Below are positions 1-8,620 of a stretch of DNA of 29,367 nucleotides, in pieces. The translations under genes were made by a program, and so were the position numbers. How positions within the stretch are numbered: the first letter of the stretch is position 1; every line of letters starts with the position of its first letter. The stretch comes from a virus. The DNA lies in the IMG/VR virus record IMGVR_UViG_3300010045_000008, positions 1-29,367 of that record. One strand, given 5' to 3'. The notes under the pieces are model-generated. The model had not been told where the DNA came from and searched no databases. It saw only the letters and a program-made list of their open reading frames with translations.

Positions 1-13
1 GTTCCCTCCAGGG

Positions 14-331
14 ATGGCACAGCTTGACGCGGAGATGCAGAAGTTCCTGGTGACCAAGGCCCGCCGGGTGCAGCGCAATGCGCGCCGGATGGCGCCGGGC
101 CGCATGGGTAAGAGGGTCAAGGCCGTGGTCGTCGGGAAACATGTCCGGATCGAGTCGACGCATGCGGCCACAATGTACGTGATCAAGGGGACCCGGCCAC
201 ACATCATCCGGCCCAAGACCAAGAAGGTGCTGAAGTTCCGGGTGCATGGCCGCGTCGTGTTCGCACGCGTCGTCCATCATCCCGGGACGAAGGCGAATGA
301 CTTTCTCACGAAGTCCCTGCGCATGGGCTAG
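14..331 (+). CDS. HK97 gp10-like head-tail joining / tail completion protein
   Basis: This small basic protein (105 aa from the first ATG) carries the signature of the HK97 gp10 family: a YVIKGTRPHII stretch, a charged LKF..G.VVFAR strand and the HPGTKANDFL motif close to the C-terminus. Family members sit at the head-tail interface or help complete the tail. The frame stays open to the left edge of the window and no Shine-Dalgarno sequence is visible before the ATG at 14, so the true start may lie outside the window. It directly precedes the tail assembly chaperone, so the major tail protein that usually lies between them must be upstream or elsewhere. The family call is fairly sure; the exact role is inferred. 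Confidence 0.75.
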   Translation: MAQLDAEMQKFLVTKARRVQRNARRMAPGRMGKRVKAVVVGKHVRIESTHAATMYVIKGTRPHIIRPKTKKVLKFRVHGRVVFARVVHHPGTKANDFLTKSLRMG

Positions 332-369
332 GGAGTGATCAAGGTACTCCCCGGGATTATGCTTCCGCC

Positions 370-804
370 ATGGGTGATCTCAAGGACTTCAGCAAAAAAC
401 GCAAGCGGCTACAGTTCACGGTCGATGACGACACCTTCGAGGCAGCGGCGGCCATCCCTGCTGAGGTGATGATCCAGTTCGCGGAACGTGTCAGCACCAC
501 GGATCCGAACGCCATGTCCCCCAAAGAACAGGTGGGGATCTTCCGGGAGATGCTGGAGACGGTCCTCCTCCCGGACTCGATGGCCGTGATGCGCAAGCGC
601 ATGGCCGATCCGCGCAACCCGGTCGACATGGAGCAGCTCGACAGCATCATCACCTGGCTGTTCGAGGAGTACGGCATGCGCCCTACACAAGAGTCCAACA
701 GCTCCTCGGCTGGGGACTCCATCCCGGGACCTGGAACTACCTCGATGGCACCTACGCCGGACATGGTGTCGATCTCCGCAGCCTCCCCCTCGACAGCTTC
801 CTGA
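370..804 (+). CDS. Tail assembly chaperone, unshifted product (lambda gpG-like)
   Basis: An acidic 144-aa protein lies immediately upstream of the tape-measure frame, where long-tailed phages encode their paired tail assembly chaperones. The N-terminal 105 or so residues look folded (MGDLKDFSKKRKRLQFTVDD onward, ending near EYGMRP), and the tail is a low-complexity Ser/Pro/Gly/Thr stretch typical of the unshifted product. In this family the protein coats the tape measure and recruits major tail protein during assembly, and is not part of the virion. No strong ribosome binding site is seen, so the start is provisional. The call rests mainly on position, size and the overlapping -1 frame; sequence similarity was not tested. 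Confidence 0.75.
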   Translation: MGDLKDFSKKRKRLQFTVDDDTFEAAAAIPAEVMIQFAERVSTTDPNAMSPKEQVGIFREMLETVLLPDSMAVMRKRMADPRNPVDMEQLDSIITWLFEEYGMRPTQESNSSSAGDSIPGPGTTSMAPTPDMVSISAASPSTAS

Positions 805-1046
805 ACGTTCTGTACGTCGAACGGATGAAGGCGCAGGACGTCGGGGAGCGAGAGGACGCACAGACCGTCATGCAGAACCTCGACAACGAACTGGGTGTAG
901 GCGAGTGGTGGACGCCGATCAACCGCCGGAGGCCTGAGCACTCCGGACCCCGGGTGAACGAGGACGGTCTGAAGGTTCCGGCGTGGTGGACCGATGACGA
1001 GACCGAGAGCCAGCAGTGGCTGGCCTCACAGGGAGTGATCCTCTGA
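370..1046 (+). CDS. Tail assembly chaperone, -1 frameshift extension product (gpGT-like)
   Basis: The -1 frame is open beneath the end of the short chaperone and continues to a stop at 1044-1046. Its residues look like real protein (GTWNYLDG, then GVDLRSLPLDSFLNVLYVER) and it has no good start of its own; the ATG at 825 falls in the middle of this domain. A shift at the CCCGGGA heptamer (723-729) would join 120 residues of the short form to 105 residues of the -1 frame, giving about 225 aa. In lambda the longer form links the tape measure to major tail protein. The stop codon overlaps the ATG of the tape-measure gene (TGATG), which suggests translational coupling. The frame is clear; the exact slip point is inferred. 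Confidence 0.7.
723..729 (+). other. Candidate -1 ribosomal frameshift heptamer CCCGGGA
   Basis: The zero-frame codons read atC CCG GGA, so the heptamer has the canonical X XXY YYZ phase for simultaneous P- and A-site slippage. After slipping, translation would enter exactly the frame that codes for the downstream chaperone domain. CCCGGGA is not a commonly described heptamer, so efficiency is unknown. I found no other XXXYYYZ site in the right phase between about 640 and 800. Confidence 0.55.
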
Positions 1047-4000
1047 TGCCGAGCATCCTGGTAGCCACCGGGTTTGTCCGCATCGACTCGGACACGAAGC
1101 CCGCCCTGAAGGCCATCAAGGCTCTCGGTGCCATCGGTTCGAGCGCCCTGAGCACATCTCTCCTGCCCATCACCGCTGCCGTCACTGCCGGTCTGGCGGC
1201 CGTGGCTGCCTCTGCCGCTGTGGCCGGTGGTGCACTCGCGGTGTACGGCGCAGCCGTTAAGCCTCAGTTCGCCGACATCACCAAGGCGATGCAGCAGCAA
1301 TCCGTTGCCGAGGACTCCCGCACCAAGGCAGCGGTGAACGCGTCCCTGGCGCAGGACCTCGCCGCCAAGTCGGGGTTCAAGTACGGCAAGCAGGTCGAGA
1401 TCACCAAGGACATGACCGAGGACGCCAAGATCCGGGCGCAGGAGTACAACACCGCGTTGTCGGCCTCCAAGTCCGCGTCCACCACGGCGGGCAAGGCACA
1501 GGCACTGTACAAGAGCCAGCTTGAGGGGATGCCCCCCGCAACCCGGAAGACCACTGAAGCTCTGTCCAGGCTGAAAGAGGCGAACACGGAGTGGTCCCGC
1601 TCTCTGGCCTCCAGCACCATGCCCGTGTTCACCAAGGGCATCGACTTCATCCGGAACCTCCTGCCCAAGCTGACCCCCATCGTAAAGAGCGTCGCGAAGG
1701 AGATCGACGGCTTTGTCTCGCACCTCGGAGAGGGATCGGCCGGGAAGATCTTCAAAGAGTTCGGGAACAACGTCACCAAGTCAGGTGCCGGCGCACTACG
1801 CAACTTCCTGGAAGTCGGGAAGAACATGATCGCTGGGGTCCTGGGAATCCTGAACGCCTTCATGCCGATGTCCAAAGGCGTGACCGGCGGGCTCCAGGAA
1901 ATGTCCGAGAAGTTCGCAGACTGGAGTGCCAACCTCGGTGAGAGTCAGGGCTTCGGCACGTTCATCAAGACAGCCAGGGAGGCCGGCCCTCAGATCAAGA
2001 GCGTCCTGTCTGATGTGGCTCGCGCTTTCATGGCGATTTCCTCAGCAGCCGGGCCTCTGTCCGGAATCGGACTCAAGGTACTGGGAATATTTGCTGACCT
2101 GGTGGCTGCCATACCTACGCCCGTACTCCGGCTCCTCGTTCCCGCCATCATCGCGGTGAACCTCGCGATGAAGGCCTACGCGATCTATGAGGCAGCAGCG
2201 TCGGCAGCGACCTGGCTGTTCGGGACTGCGGTCACCACGAGCAACGGCGCCATCGCGTCCAGCCGGTTTGCCCTGATCCTCTTCCGGATCCAGATGGTCG
2301 CCTACGCCGTGGCAAGCGGGATCATGACAGTCGCCACGACCATCGCCACAGCAGCCACCTGGGCTCTGGGTGCGGCGATTGCGTTCGTTACCTCACCCAT
2401 CGGTATCGTGATCATCGCCATTGGTCTGCTGGTCGCCGCGTTCGTGATCCTATGGAAGAAGAGCGATGCCTTCCGGAACTTCTGGAAGACGGTCTGGGAA
2501 GGGATCAAGACGGCCGCCCTGGCCGTGAAGGACTGGTTCGCCGGACCCTTCCTGAACTTCTTCACCAAGACGATCCCCGCCGCGTTCCAGTCCGTTCTGG
2601 ACTGGGTGCGAAAGAACTGGCCCTGGATCCTCGGTGCCCTCGGAGGACCCATCGGTCTTGCTGTCGTGGCGATCATCAAGAACTGGGACAAGGTCACCAA
2701 ATTCTTCAGCTCCTCCTGGAACTGGCTGAAGAACACCGTCTTCTTTCCCATCGGACGATTCTTCACCACCACGATCCCCGGATGGGCCGGGTCCCTGCGG
2801 GACGGTGTCGTGAAGTACTGGCGAGGTATCCAGACTGGTCTGTCCGGTGTATACACGAATATCCGGAACTGGGTGTTCAATCCGATCGGCCGGTTCTTCA
2901 CCGTTACGATCCCTGGCTGGGCAGGCGCAGTCCGCAACAGGGTGAGTGACGCATGGAAGGGGCTCCTCACCGGCCTGGTGAACGTGTACGGCAGCATCCG
3001 CAACAGGGTCTTCCACCCCATCAGGGATTTCTTCGTATCCACGATCCCCGGATGGGCCCGGACCCTGAAGAGCAAGGTCACCGGATTCTTCGGCGACATG
3101 GCCGACGGGGTCGGACGTACATGGGACCGGATCAAGAACAAGACCAAGTCGCCCATCAACTGGGTGATCCGGAACGTGTGGAACGACGGGATCGTCAAGG
3201 TCTGGAAGAAGATCACCGGATGGATCGGACTGGGTAATAAGCTGGGTGAGATCAAAGAGCTGGCCGCCGGTGGCTCTGTCGGCAAGGCTGTACCGGGCAT
3301 GTTCAACAAGCCGACGGCGATCGTCGGTGAGGGCAATCCCCGGTACCCGGAGTACGTCATCCCCACGGACCCGAAATACGCCACCCGGGCCAAGGGGCTG
3401 TGGAACGCGGCCGGCGCGCACTTCATGGCGAATGGCGGAGTCCTGGGAGGCATCACCAACTTCCTGGCCAACCCCACCGAAGCGACCAAGAATCTCTTCA
3501 AGCCGATCCTCGGTAAGCTCGGAGATCTGGGGAACAACCCCTGGGCCAAGATGGCGGGACGGTTCCCGGTCATGGCTGTAGATGGGCTCAAGGGCCTCGT
3601 CGGCAAGGCAGCTCAAGGGCTGCTCGGGAGCATCGGCCTCGGACCGTCCAACAACGGCAGTGGGGTACAGCGCTGGTCCGGCGTTGTACAGCAGGCACTG
3701 CGGATGGTCGGTCAGCCTCCGGCGTACGTCGGCATCACTCTGCGCCGGATGAACCAGGAGTCCGGAGGCAACCCGACTGCTGTCAACCGGACCGACAGCA
3801 ACTGGACCGCCGGTCACCCTTCCGTCGGCCTGATGCAGGTGATCGGCCCGACGTTCAAGGCCTACGCGGGGATCATGAAGAAGACGGGCCCGTTCATGTA
3901 CGGGACCTCGGTCAATCCACTAGCCAACATCTACGCGTCCATGAAGTACGCCCTCTCCGCGTACGGCTCGCTGCCGCGTGCGTACAACCGGGCCGGAGGC

Positions 4001-4252
4001 TACCGCAACGGCACCAACGGGACCGCCGGAGGCATGCACCTGTTCGGCGAGAACGGGCCGGAGATGGGGTACAGCCCCTCCGGGTGGCGCATCCTGAACG
4101 CGCAGCGGACCGCCGGACTCGGTGGCGGAGGCGGACTTCACATCGACCGTCTGGTCCTTGAGAACCATGGTGTGATCGGCAGTCAGCACGAAGTGGAAGA
4201 CTGGCTCGTGTCCAGTCTCACCACGCTGAAGCGGAAGGGACGGCTGACCTAG
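1046..4252 (+). CDS. Tape measure protein with C-terminal lytic transglycosylase (SLT) domain
   Basis: The 1068-aa protein is the longest in the window and follows the chaperones, as tape measures do; its length sets the tail length. The ATG at 1046 overlaps the chaperone stop and has GGGAG ten bases upstream, so it is preferred over an in-frame start at 1016. The N-terminal part is Ala- and Lys-rich helix. Hydrophobic segments lie in the middle, followed by three copies of a 45-residue Trp-rich repeat containing TIPGWA (nt 2732, 2867, 3002; exactly 135 nt apart). Residues ~875-1000 form an SLT domain: the MNQESGG motif with candidate catalytic Glu905, then GLMQVIGPTF and a Tyr/Ala-rich helix. 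This domain probably cuts peptidoglycan during DNA entry. Confidence is high. Confidence 0.95.
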   Translation: MPSILVATGFVRIDSDTKPALKAIKALGAIGSSALSTSLLPITAAVTAGLAAVAASAAVAGGALAVYGAAVKPQFADITKAMQQQSVAEDSRTKAAVNASLAQDLAAKSGFKYGKQVEITKDMTEDAKIRAQEYNTALSASKSASTTAGKAQALYKSQLEGMPPATRKTTEALSRLKEANTEWSRSLASSTMPVFTKGIDFIRNLLPKLTPIVKSVAKEIDGFVSHLGEGSAGKIFKEFGNNVTKSGAGALRNFLEVGKNMIAGVLGILNAFMPMSKGVTGGLQEMSEKFADWSANLGESQGFGTFIKTAREAGPQIKSVLSDVARAFMAISSAAGPLSGIGLKVLGIFADLVAAIPTPVLRLLVPAIIAVNLAMKAYAIYEAAASAATWLFGTAVTTSNGAIASSRFALILFRIQMVAYAVASGIMTVATTIATAATWALGAAIAFVTSPIGIVIIAIGLLVAAFVILWKKSDAFRNFWKTVWEGIKTAALAVKDWFAGPFLNFFTKTIPAAFQSVLDWVRKNWPWILGALGGPIGLAVVAIIKNWDKVTKFFSSSWNWLKNTVFFPIGRFFTTTIPGWAGSLRDGVVKYWRGIQTGLSGVYTNIRNWVFNPIGRFFTVTIPGWAGAVRNRVSDAWKGLLTGLVNVYGSIRNRVFHPIRDFFVSTIPGWARTLKSKVTGFFGDMADGVGRTWDRIKNKTKSPINWVIRNVWNDGIVKVWKKITGWIGLGNKLGEIKELAAGGSVGKAVPGMFNKPTAIVGEGNPRYPEYVIPTDPKYATRAKGLWNAAGAHFMANGGVLGGITNFLANPTEATKNLFKPILGKLGDLGNNPWAKMAGRFPVMAVDGLKGLVGKAAQGLLGSIGLGPSNNGSGVQRWSGVVQQALRMVGQPPAYVGITLRRMNQESGGNPTAVNRTDSNWTAGHPSVGLMQVIGPTFKAYAGIMKKTGPFMYGTSVNPLANIYASMKYALSAYGSLPRAYNRAGGYRNGTNGTAGGMHLFGENGPEMGYSPSGWRILNAQRTAGLGGGGGLHIDRLVLENHGVIGSQHEVEDWLVSSLTTLKRKGRLT

Positions 4253-7087
4253 ATGGCCATCGCCTTCGTCGCCGCCGGCACCCGGCTCAAGGGCGACGTT
4301 TCCGCCACCGGGAGCCCGCAGAGCGTAGCACTCCCAGCCGGTCACCTCTCCGGCCACTGGCTGCTCCTGATCGTCGTCACCGACGACAACACGGGCCCGT
4401 CCACCCCGTCCGGCTGGTCGCTGCTTGGAGGCTTCTCCCCCGGGGCTTCCACGGGGACCCCGTATACAGGGCGTCCGCACGTCAGGCTGTTTCACCGCAT
4501 CGACACCGGCGCCCTGGGCTCCAGTGTCAGTGTCCCCTTCAACACCAGCTCGTGGCCGGTTGGGGACCCGTGGGTCCTGGCCTGGACGATGGCTTACTCC
4601 GGCGTGGACACTTCGGGTCCTGTAGAGCTGATCACTGGCAACTCGGTCACCTCCACGGCGTCTGCTCACGCACACCCCACTCTGACCACCGTCGTCGCCA
4701 ACGACTGGCTGCTGAGCATCCGGGCCATTATCGGCGAAGCCGCGTCCACCTTCACCATCGCCGGGGGCACGAACACCGAGCGCGTGGACGACAGCCACGG
4801 CGCGTACGCGGCACCCTCCGCTGCCGCATACGATGCCGGGCCGCTGGTTGCGGGGGTGCAGACCCAGCGCACCACGACAGCCAGCGGGACCGCTACGTAC
4901 GGCTCCGTGGCGGTGAGTCTTGCCATCAAGCCGGCACCCGTGGCTGGCAGCGCGTTCGCCAGTCCGACAGCTGCCGAAGCGACAGCCACGGCACTGGACG
5001 CGACAGTGGTCACGTCCAATGGCTCATGGGAACTGTGCACCGTTGACGGTCTGCCGGAGTACTCGGTCATGATCGACTGGGACAATCTGCCGACCCCGCT
5101 CAACCCCAACTGGACCTTCGAGGACAGCGGCGCCGGATGGACCGCGTTCGGCGGGGGCACGTACGCACGCTCCTCGCTTCAGGCGTACGAGGGCATGTGG
5201 TCCGGACAGCTCACTACCAACGGTGGTGCCAACCCCAGGTTCGAGTCGGACAAGTTCACGGTCATCCCGGGGCGCCGGTACAAGGCCTCGGGCCGGGTAT
5301 TCCCGGATGCGGCTCTGCCGTCCACGGTCAGCTTCAGCATCAACTGGTACGACGCGGGGAACGTCTACATCTCCACGTCGTCCAACGCCTTCACCCCGCT
5401 GACAGGGAGCTGGCTGTACGCCGATGGGTTCTATGTCGCCCCGCCGACAGCGGCCACCGGAGCTGTTCTGCTGGACGTGAGCGGGAGTCCGTCGGCAGGC
5501 ATCCACGTCTACGGCGACCTGATCCGTCTGGACGATGACGAGGACACCGACCACTTCACCCGTGGCAACCCGACGGAGGAGACGTCACCGGACATCATCA
5601 GCGAGGTATCGATCTCGTACGGTCGCGACCAGGACCGGCAACTCTCGCCGGCAGCTGTGGGTTCAGCCGCGTTCAAGGTGATCAACGCGGACCGCAAGTA
5701 CAGTCCGGAGAACTCCGAGTCCGCCCTGTCCGGGAACCTCAGTCCCGCCAAGGACACCAAGATGGAGGTCACCTGGAACGGGAACGTCTACCCCCTGTTC
5801 CGTGGCCGGCTCGACGACTACAACATCCAGGCGGACTTCTCCGATCGCACCGTGGACTTCACCTTCCTGGACGGGCTGTCGTTCCTCCAGGGGGTTCAGC
5901 TCTCCACGGGTGTGTACGCGTCGATGCGGACGGGGGAACTGATCGGGACTGTACTCGACCTCGCCGGCTGGACCGGACCTCGCGATCTGGATTACGGCGC
6001 CACGTTCGTCCCGTTCTGGTGGGCCGAAGGTGTGGACGCCTTCACCGCCATCCAGGATCTCGTTAAGTCGGAGGGCCCGCCGGCGGTCGCCTACCAGGCG
6101 CCCGACGGCACATTCGTCTTCCGGGACAGACACCACCGTCTCCTGCGGACCGAATCCCTGGAGAGCCAGGCCACCTTCTCAGCAGCGGAGATCAGCTGCG
6201 ATTCCCCGGCCGTGTCGGGCTACGGGCTGGCTAAGCCGTTCTCCTACGCGCACGGCCTGCGGGACATCGTCAACAAGGTCAGCTTCGACGTGACCGAGCG
6301 TTCTCCCAGCGCGACCCTGGCAGCGGTGTGGACGTCTGACAGCAGCTACGCTCTCGCCATCGGCGAGAGCGTAGAGATCAGCATCAGCGGTTCGGACCCT
6401 TTCCGGGACGCTGTCACACCGGTGGTCGGAACAGACTTCACCAAGACCGGAGCCGGGACTGTCAACGCCACCCTGAACCGGACCTCAGGTGTCAGTGTGA
6501 AGATCACACTGTTGGCCGTGGGAGGTGCGGTCGTGGTGTCCGACCTCCAGCTCCGGGCCCGGCCGATCCCCGTGGGCAGGACTGTTCAGATCATCCGTCA
6601 GGACACCGCGTCCATCGGGCAGCACGGAGAACGTTCCTATCCGGACGCGGCCCCGTGGGCGAACGCACAGGACGCGGCGGCCATCGCCAATATGGTCCTG
6701 CTGCACTACGCGCAGCGACGTCCCACAGTCCAGGTGCGCATCGTCACCACAGACCCGGCGCACTTCATCCAGGTACTCCTGCGCACTGTGAGCGACCGGA
6801 TCCACATCACCAACAACGAGATGCGCCTTGACGACGACTTCTTCATAGAGCGCGTGACACACACCATCCAGCGGATTAACCAGTCCGGCAAGCCACCCGT
6901 TCACTCGGTCGTCCTCGGCTGCGAGAAGCAGCTCAGCCTGACCTCCAACCCGTTCACGTTCGACAAGCGGGGCGCCGGCTTCGACGACGGTGTGTTCGAT
7001 CCCGTCACCGCTGACAGTGCGTCCACTGTGTTCATCTTTGACCACCCGGTCCAGGGCCAATTCGACACCGGCCTGTTCGGTACGTGA
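4253..7087 (+). CDS. Large minor tail / tail-tip (Dit-Tal-like) protein
   Basis: A 944-aa protein begins on the base after the tape-measure stop. Residues ~1-225 form a beta-rich repeat domain (LLLIVVTDD, WVLAWTMAYSGVDT) of a type common in phage tails and secreted actinobacterial proteins. Residues ~285-425 resemble a CBM4/9-like jelly roll with a WTAFGGG..A..G..S motif, suggesting carbohydrate binding. The remaining part (from about residue 440) has the pattern of baseplate hub proteins: ISYGRDQDRQLSPA, FRGRLDDYNI, an FTAIQDLVKSEG segment and DGTFVFRDRHHRL. No separate distal tail gene is seen, so this protein may combine baseplate hub and receptor binding. The tail-tip role is supported by position; the domain names are inferred from pattern only. 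Confidence 0.8.
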   Translation: MAIAFVAAGTRLKGDVSATGSPQSVALPAGHLSGHWLLLIVVTDDNTGPSTPSGWSLLGGFSPGASTGTPYTGRPHVRLFHRIDTGALGSSVSVPFNTSSWPVGDPWVLAWTMAYSGVDTSGPVELITGNSVTSTASAHAHPTLTTVVANDWLLSIRAIIGEAASTFTIAGGTNTERVDDSHGAYAAPSAAAYDAGPLVAGVQTQRTTTASGTATYGSVAVSLAIKPAPVAGSAFASPTAAEATATALDATVVTSNGSWELCTVDGLPEYSVMIDWDNLPTPLNPNWTFEDSGAGWTAFGGGTYARSSLQAYEGMWSGQLTTNGGANPRFESDKFTVIPGRRYKASGRVFPDAALPSTVSFSINWYDAGNVYISTSSNAFTPLTGSWLYADGFYVAPPTAATGAVLLDVSGSPSAGIHVYGDLIRLDDDEDTDHFTRGNPTEETSPDIISEVSISYGRDQDRQLSPAAVGSAAFKVINADRKYSPENSESALSGNLSPAKDTKMEVTWNGNVYPLFRGRLDDYNIQADFSDRTVDFTFLDGLSFLQGVQLSTGVYASMRTGELIGTVLDLAGWTGPRDLDYGATFVPFWWAEGVDAFTAIQDLVKSEGPPAVAYQAPDGTFVFRDRHHRLLRTESLESQATFSAAEISCDSPAVSGYGLAKPFSYAHGLRDIVNKVSFDVTERSPSATLAAVWTSDSSYALAIGESVEISISGSDPFRDAVTPVVGTDFTKTGAGTVNATLNRTSGVSVKITLLAVGGAVVVSDLQLRARPIPVGRTVQIIRQDTASIGQHGERSYPDAAPWANAQDAAAIANMVLLHYAQRRPTVQVRIVTTDPAHFIQVLLRTVSDRIHITNNEMRLDDDFFIERVTHTIQRINQSGKPPVHSVVLGCEKQLSLTSNPFTFDKRGAGFDDGVFDPVTADSASTVFIFDHPVQGQFDTGLFGT

Positions 7088-7095
7088 GGAGACCC

Positions 7096-7506
7096 ATGAC
7101 GTTCGAGACACCGGCCGAGACCGCCCCCCGCGCACGTGCCTACGTGTACGGCGGGGAGTGGGTGGCGGACTGCCCCCGGCCGGGACCGGAGCCCGGTACG
7201 CAGGGCTGCGGGAACGTGGAGTACCTGTACCGCCCCGTGGCGCCCAACGGGCCCCGTACCGTCCCCCTGGACTTTTACATCTGCTCGTACTGCGGGTGCC
7301 AGGCAGCGATCACCTGGCCCCGGAGGCGCGAAGAAATCATGATGGCACTCATGGTCAGGCCCGTCCCGCACAACCGGAACTGGTACCCGGCCGATCACCC
7401 GGTTGCGGTCAACTTCCGGATCCCGCACGGGCAGAGCATCGCCGAACTCCTGGATGAGAACGAGGAGCACGGCGTGTCGAATGAGTCCCTGAAAGGACTG
7501 CGCTGA
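7096..7506 (+). CDS. Small Cys-containing protein of the tail operon, function unknown
   Basis: The 136-aa product starts at ATG 7096, which has GAGGAG four to five bases upstream; an earlier in-frame ATG at 7084 overlaps the previous gene and lacks a ribosome site. It contains WVADCP, GCGNVEYLYRP and FYICSYCGC, so four or five cysteines could bind zinc, followed by an ITWP segment, an NRNWYPADHP motif and a GQSIAELLDENEEHG end. Proteins with this arrangement are common in the minor-tail region of actinophages, where they remain uncharacterised. The stop overlaps the next start (TGATG). A structural or assembly role is inferred only from position. Confidence 0.7.
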   Translation: MTFETPAETAPRARAYVYGGEWVADCPRPGPEPGTQGCGNVEYLYRPVAPNGPRTVPLDFYICSYCGCQAAITWPRRREEIMMALMVRPVPHNRNWYPADHPVAVNFRIPHGQSIAELLDENEEHGVSNESLKGLR

Positions 7507-8045
7507 TGGCCTGGTCGTCGCCAATGACTGCGGTTGCCGGAGCGACATTCACCGCCGCGCAGTTCAACCAGTACGTACGTGACAATCTCAACGCGACCGC
7601 TCCCGCCCTCGCAACGGCGGCATCCCAGATCCCCGTGTCGACCGGTGCCAACGCCATCGCGATGCGAACCCCGGCGTCTTCATCCGTGGCGGCGAGCCAG
7701 AGCACAGCGGTTCAGACCTACACCGACCTGGCTACCCCGGGACCCGCTCTCACCACCACCACGGGAACGATCGCCATCGTCCTGTTCGCGGCAGGCATGG
7801 CGAACAACACGAATAACAGTCTGACGTGCACCAGCGTGGCCGTGTCGGGTGCATCCTCCGTCGCGGCTAACGACGCCTGGATGGCTTCTCTGGATGGAAA
7901 CCAGGCAGGCAACTTCAGCCGGATTGGGGGGGTCCACGTCTTCACTGGTCTCACCGCGGGATCCAACACCTTCACTCTGAAGTACCGGGCGGGGTCCAAT
8001 ACCGCGTCCTTCCAGAACCGCGAAATCAATGTCATCCCTCTGTAA
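7506..8045 (+). CDS. Minor tail / fibre-like protein, copy A
   Basis: The 179-aa protein starts inside the previous stop codon. Its N-terminus has the MAWSSPMTAVAG..FTAAQFN..VRDNLN motif (about 30 residues) that recurs at the start of phage tail appendage proteins and probably serves to attach or trimerise. The rest is Ser/Thr/Ala-rich and beta-like, with VSGASSVAANDAW and LTAGSNTFTLKYR motifs. A clear paralogue with the same motifs in the same order lies at 8621-9154, so this gene is one half of a duplicated cassette. A receptor-binding or decoration role is inferred from location. Confidence 0.75.
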   Translation: MAWSSPMTAVAGATFTAAQFNQYVRDNLNATAPALATAASQIPVSTGANAIAMRTPASSSVAASQSTAVQTYTDLATPGPALTTTTGTIAIVLFAAGMANNTNNSLTCTSVAVSGASSVAANDAWMASLDGNQAGNFSRIGGVHVFTGLTAGSNTFTLKYRAGSNTASFQNREINVIPL

Positions 8046-8054
8046 GGAGTGCAC

Positions 8055-8312
8055 ATGCCGTACATGGAAGCGATGGATAGTCAGTTCCTCAAAGGGGATT
8101 TCCGTCGGATCACGGTGCTGTACAACATCTCCGACTGGTACATCATGGGCGACGTCCCCGGCGGGAACTACCTGTTGACAGGCGCGACGGATGCCACAAG
8201 TGCTATGGCAGATGCTCTGACATGGCTGTCCAACAATGGTTACCAGCAGATCACCTACTGGTCGGAGCGCTCCAGTACCGAGACGCACAGCGTCTGGTTC
8301 CTCCCCGCCTGA
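8055..8312 (+). CDS. Small protein of the tail cassette, copy B
   Basis: An 85-aa protein starting at ATG 8055, placed five bases after the strong AAGGAG at 8044-8049. A GTG at 8049 in the same frame overlaps that ribosome site and is rejected. The sequence has an aromatic beta hairpin (ITVLYNISDWYIMG) followed by a helix (TSAMADALTWL) and an ITYWSERSS strand. The same order of elements appears in the 85-aa protein at 9168-9425, suggesting common descent. Its position behind fibre-like copy A suggests that it works with it, perhaps as chaperone or tip subunit, but no function is known to me. Confidence 0.7.
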   Translation: MPYMEAMDSQFLKGDFRRITVLYNISDWYIMGDVPGGNYLLTGATDATSAMADALTWLSNNGYQQITYWSERSSTETHSVWFLPA

Positions 8313-8327
8313 CATAGGAGACAGCCC

Positions 8328-8618
8328 ATGGCCACCCTGAAGACGTACGCGAAGCAACTCTGGAGTGTGCAACGTTCCGTCTGCGAGAAGCTCGGGGTCC
8401 AGATCGCATGGGCTCCGCTGGATCAACGCGCGGCGATGCTCAGTTCAGACGTCACCACGGCGATGATCATCAAGCTCCTCACGGACAAGGGCGTCATCAC
8501 TGATGCAGAGCTGCTGGCACTGGCCAACCAGGTCAAGGCTGCTGATTTCCCGCAGCTCGCAGTCAGTGTCACCGCGAATGCGGACGGCAGCATGCCTGAC
8601 CCGGATCTGGGTGGTTGA
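8328..8618 (+). CDS. Small helical protein between the duplicated tail pairs
   Basis: A 96-aa protein with a good ribosome site (TAGGAGAC) seven bases before ATG 8328. It is predicted mainly helical (MATLKTYAKQLWSVQRSVCE, then TAMIIKLLTDKGVITDAELL), with a flexible end DGSMPDPDLGG. The GVITDAEL segment resembles short motifs found in small phage tail proteins that follow fibre genes. It has no transmembrane segment. It sits exactly between the two copies of the duplicated fibre pair, and I see no second copy of this gene. Function unknown. Confidence 0.65.
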   Translation: MATLKTYAKQLWSVQRSVCEKLGVQIAWAPLDQRAAMLSSDVTTAMIIKLLTDKGVITDAELLALANQVKAADFPQLAVSVTANADGSMPDPDLGG

Positions 8619-8620
8619 TC

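Noticed and set aside
825-1046. Independent 73-codon gene starting at ATG 825
   Set aside because: The same frame codes for protein-like sequence well upstream of the ATG and there is no ribosome site; it is better explained as the frameshift extension of the chaperone.
752-1723. Reverse open frame of 323 codons opposite the chaperone and tape-measure genes
   Set aside because: Antisense to two well-supported genes, no motif and unlikely composition.
2450-3817. Long reverse open frame (455 codons) opposite the tape-measure gene
   Set aside because: It is a shadow of a high-GC gene: low-complexity composition rich in Arg, Gly, Pro, Asp and Val, no ribosome site, and the forward frame has clear domains.
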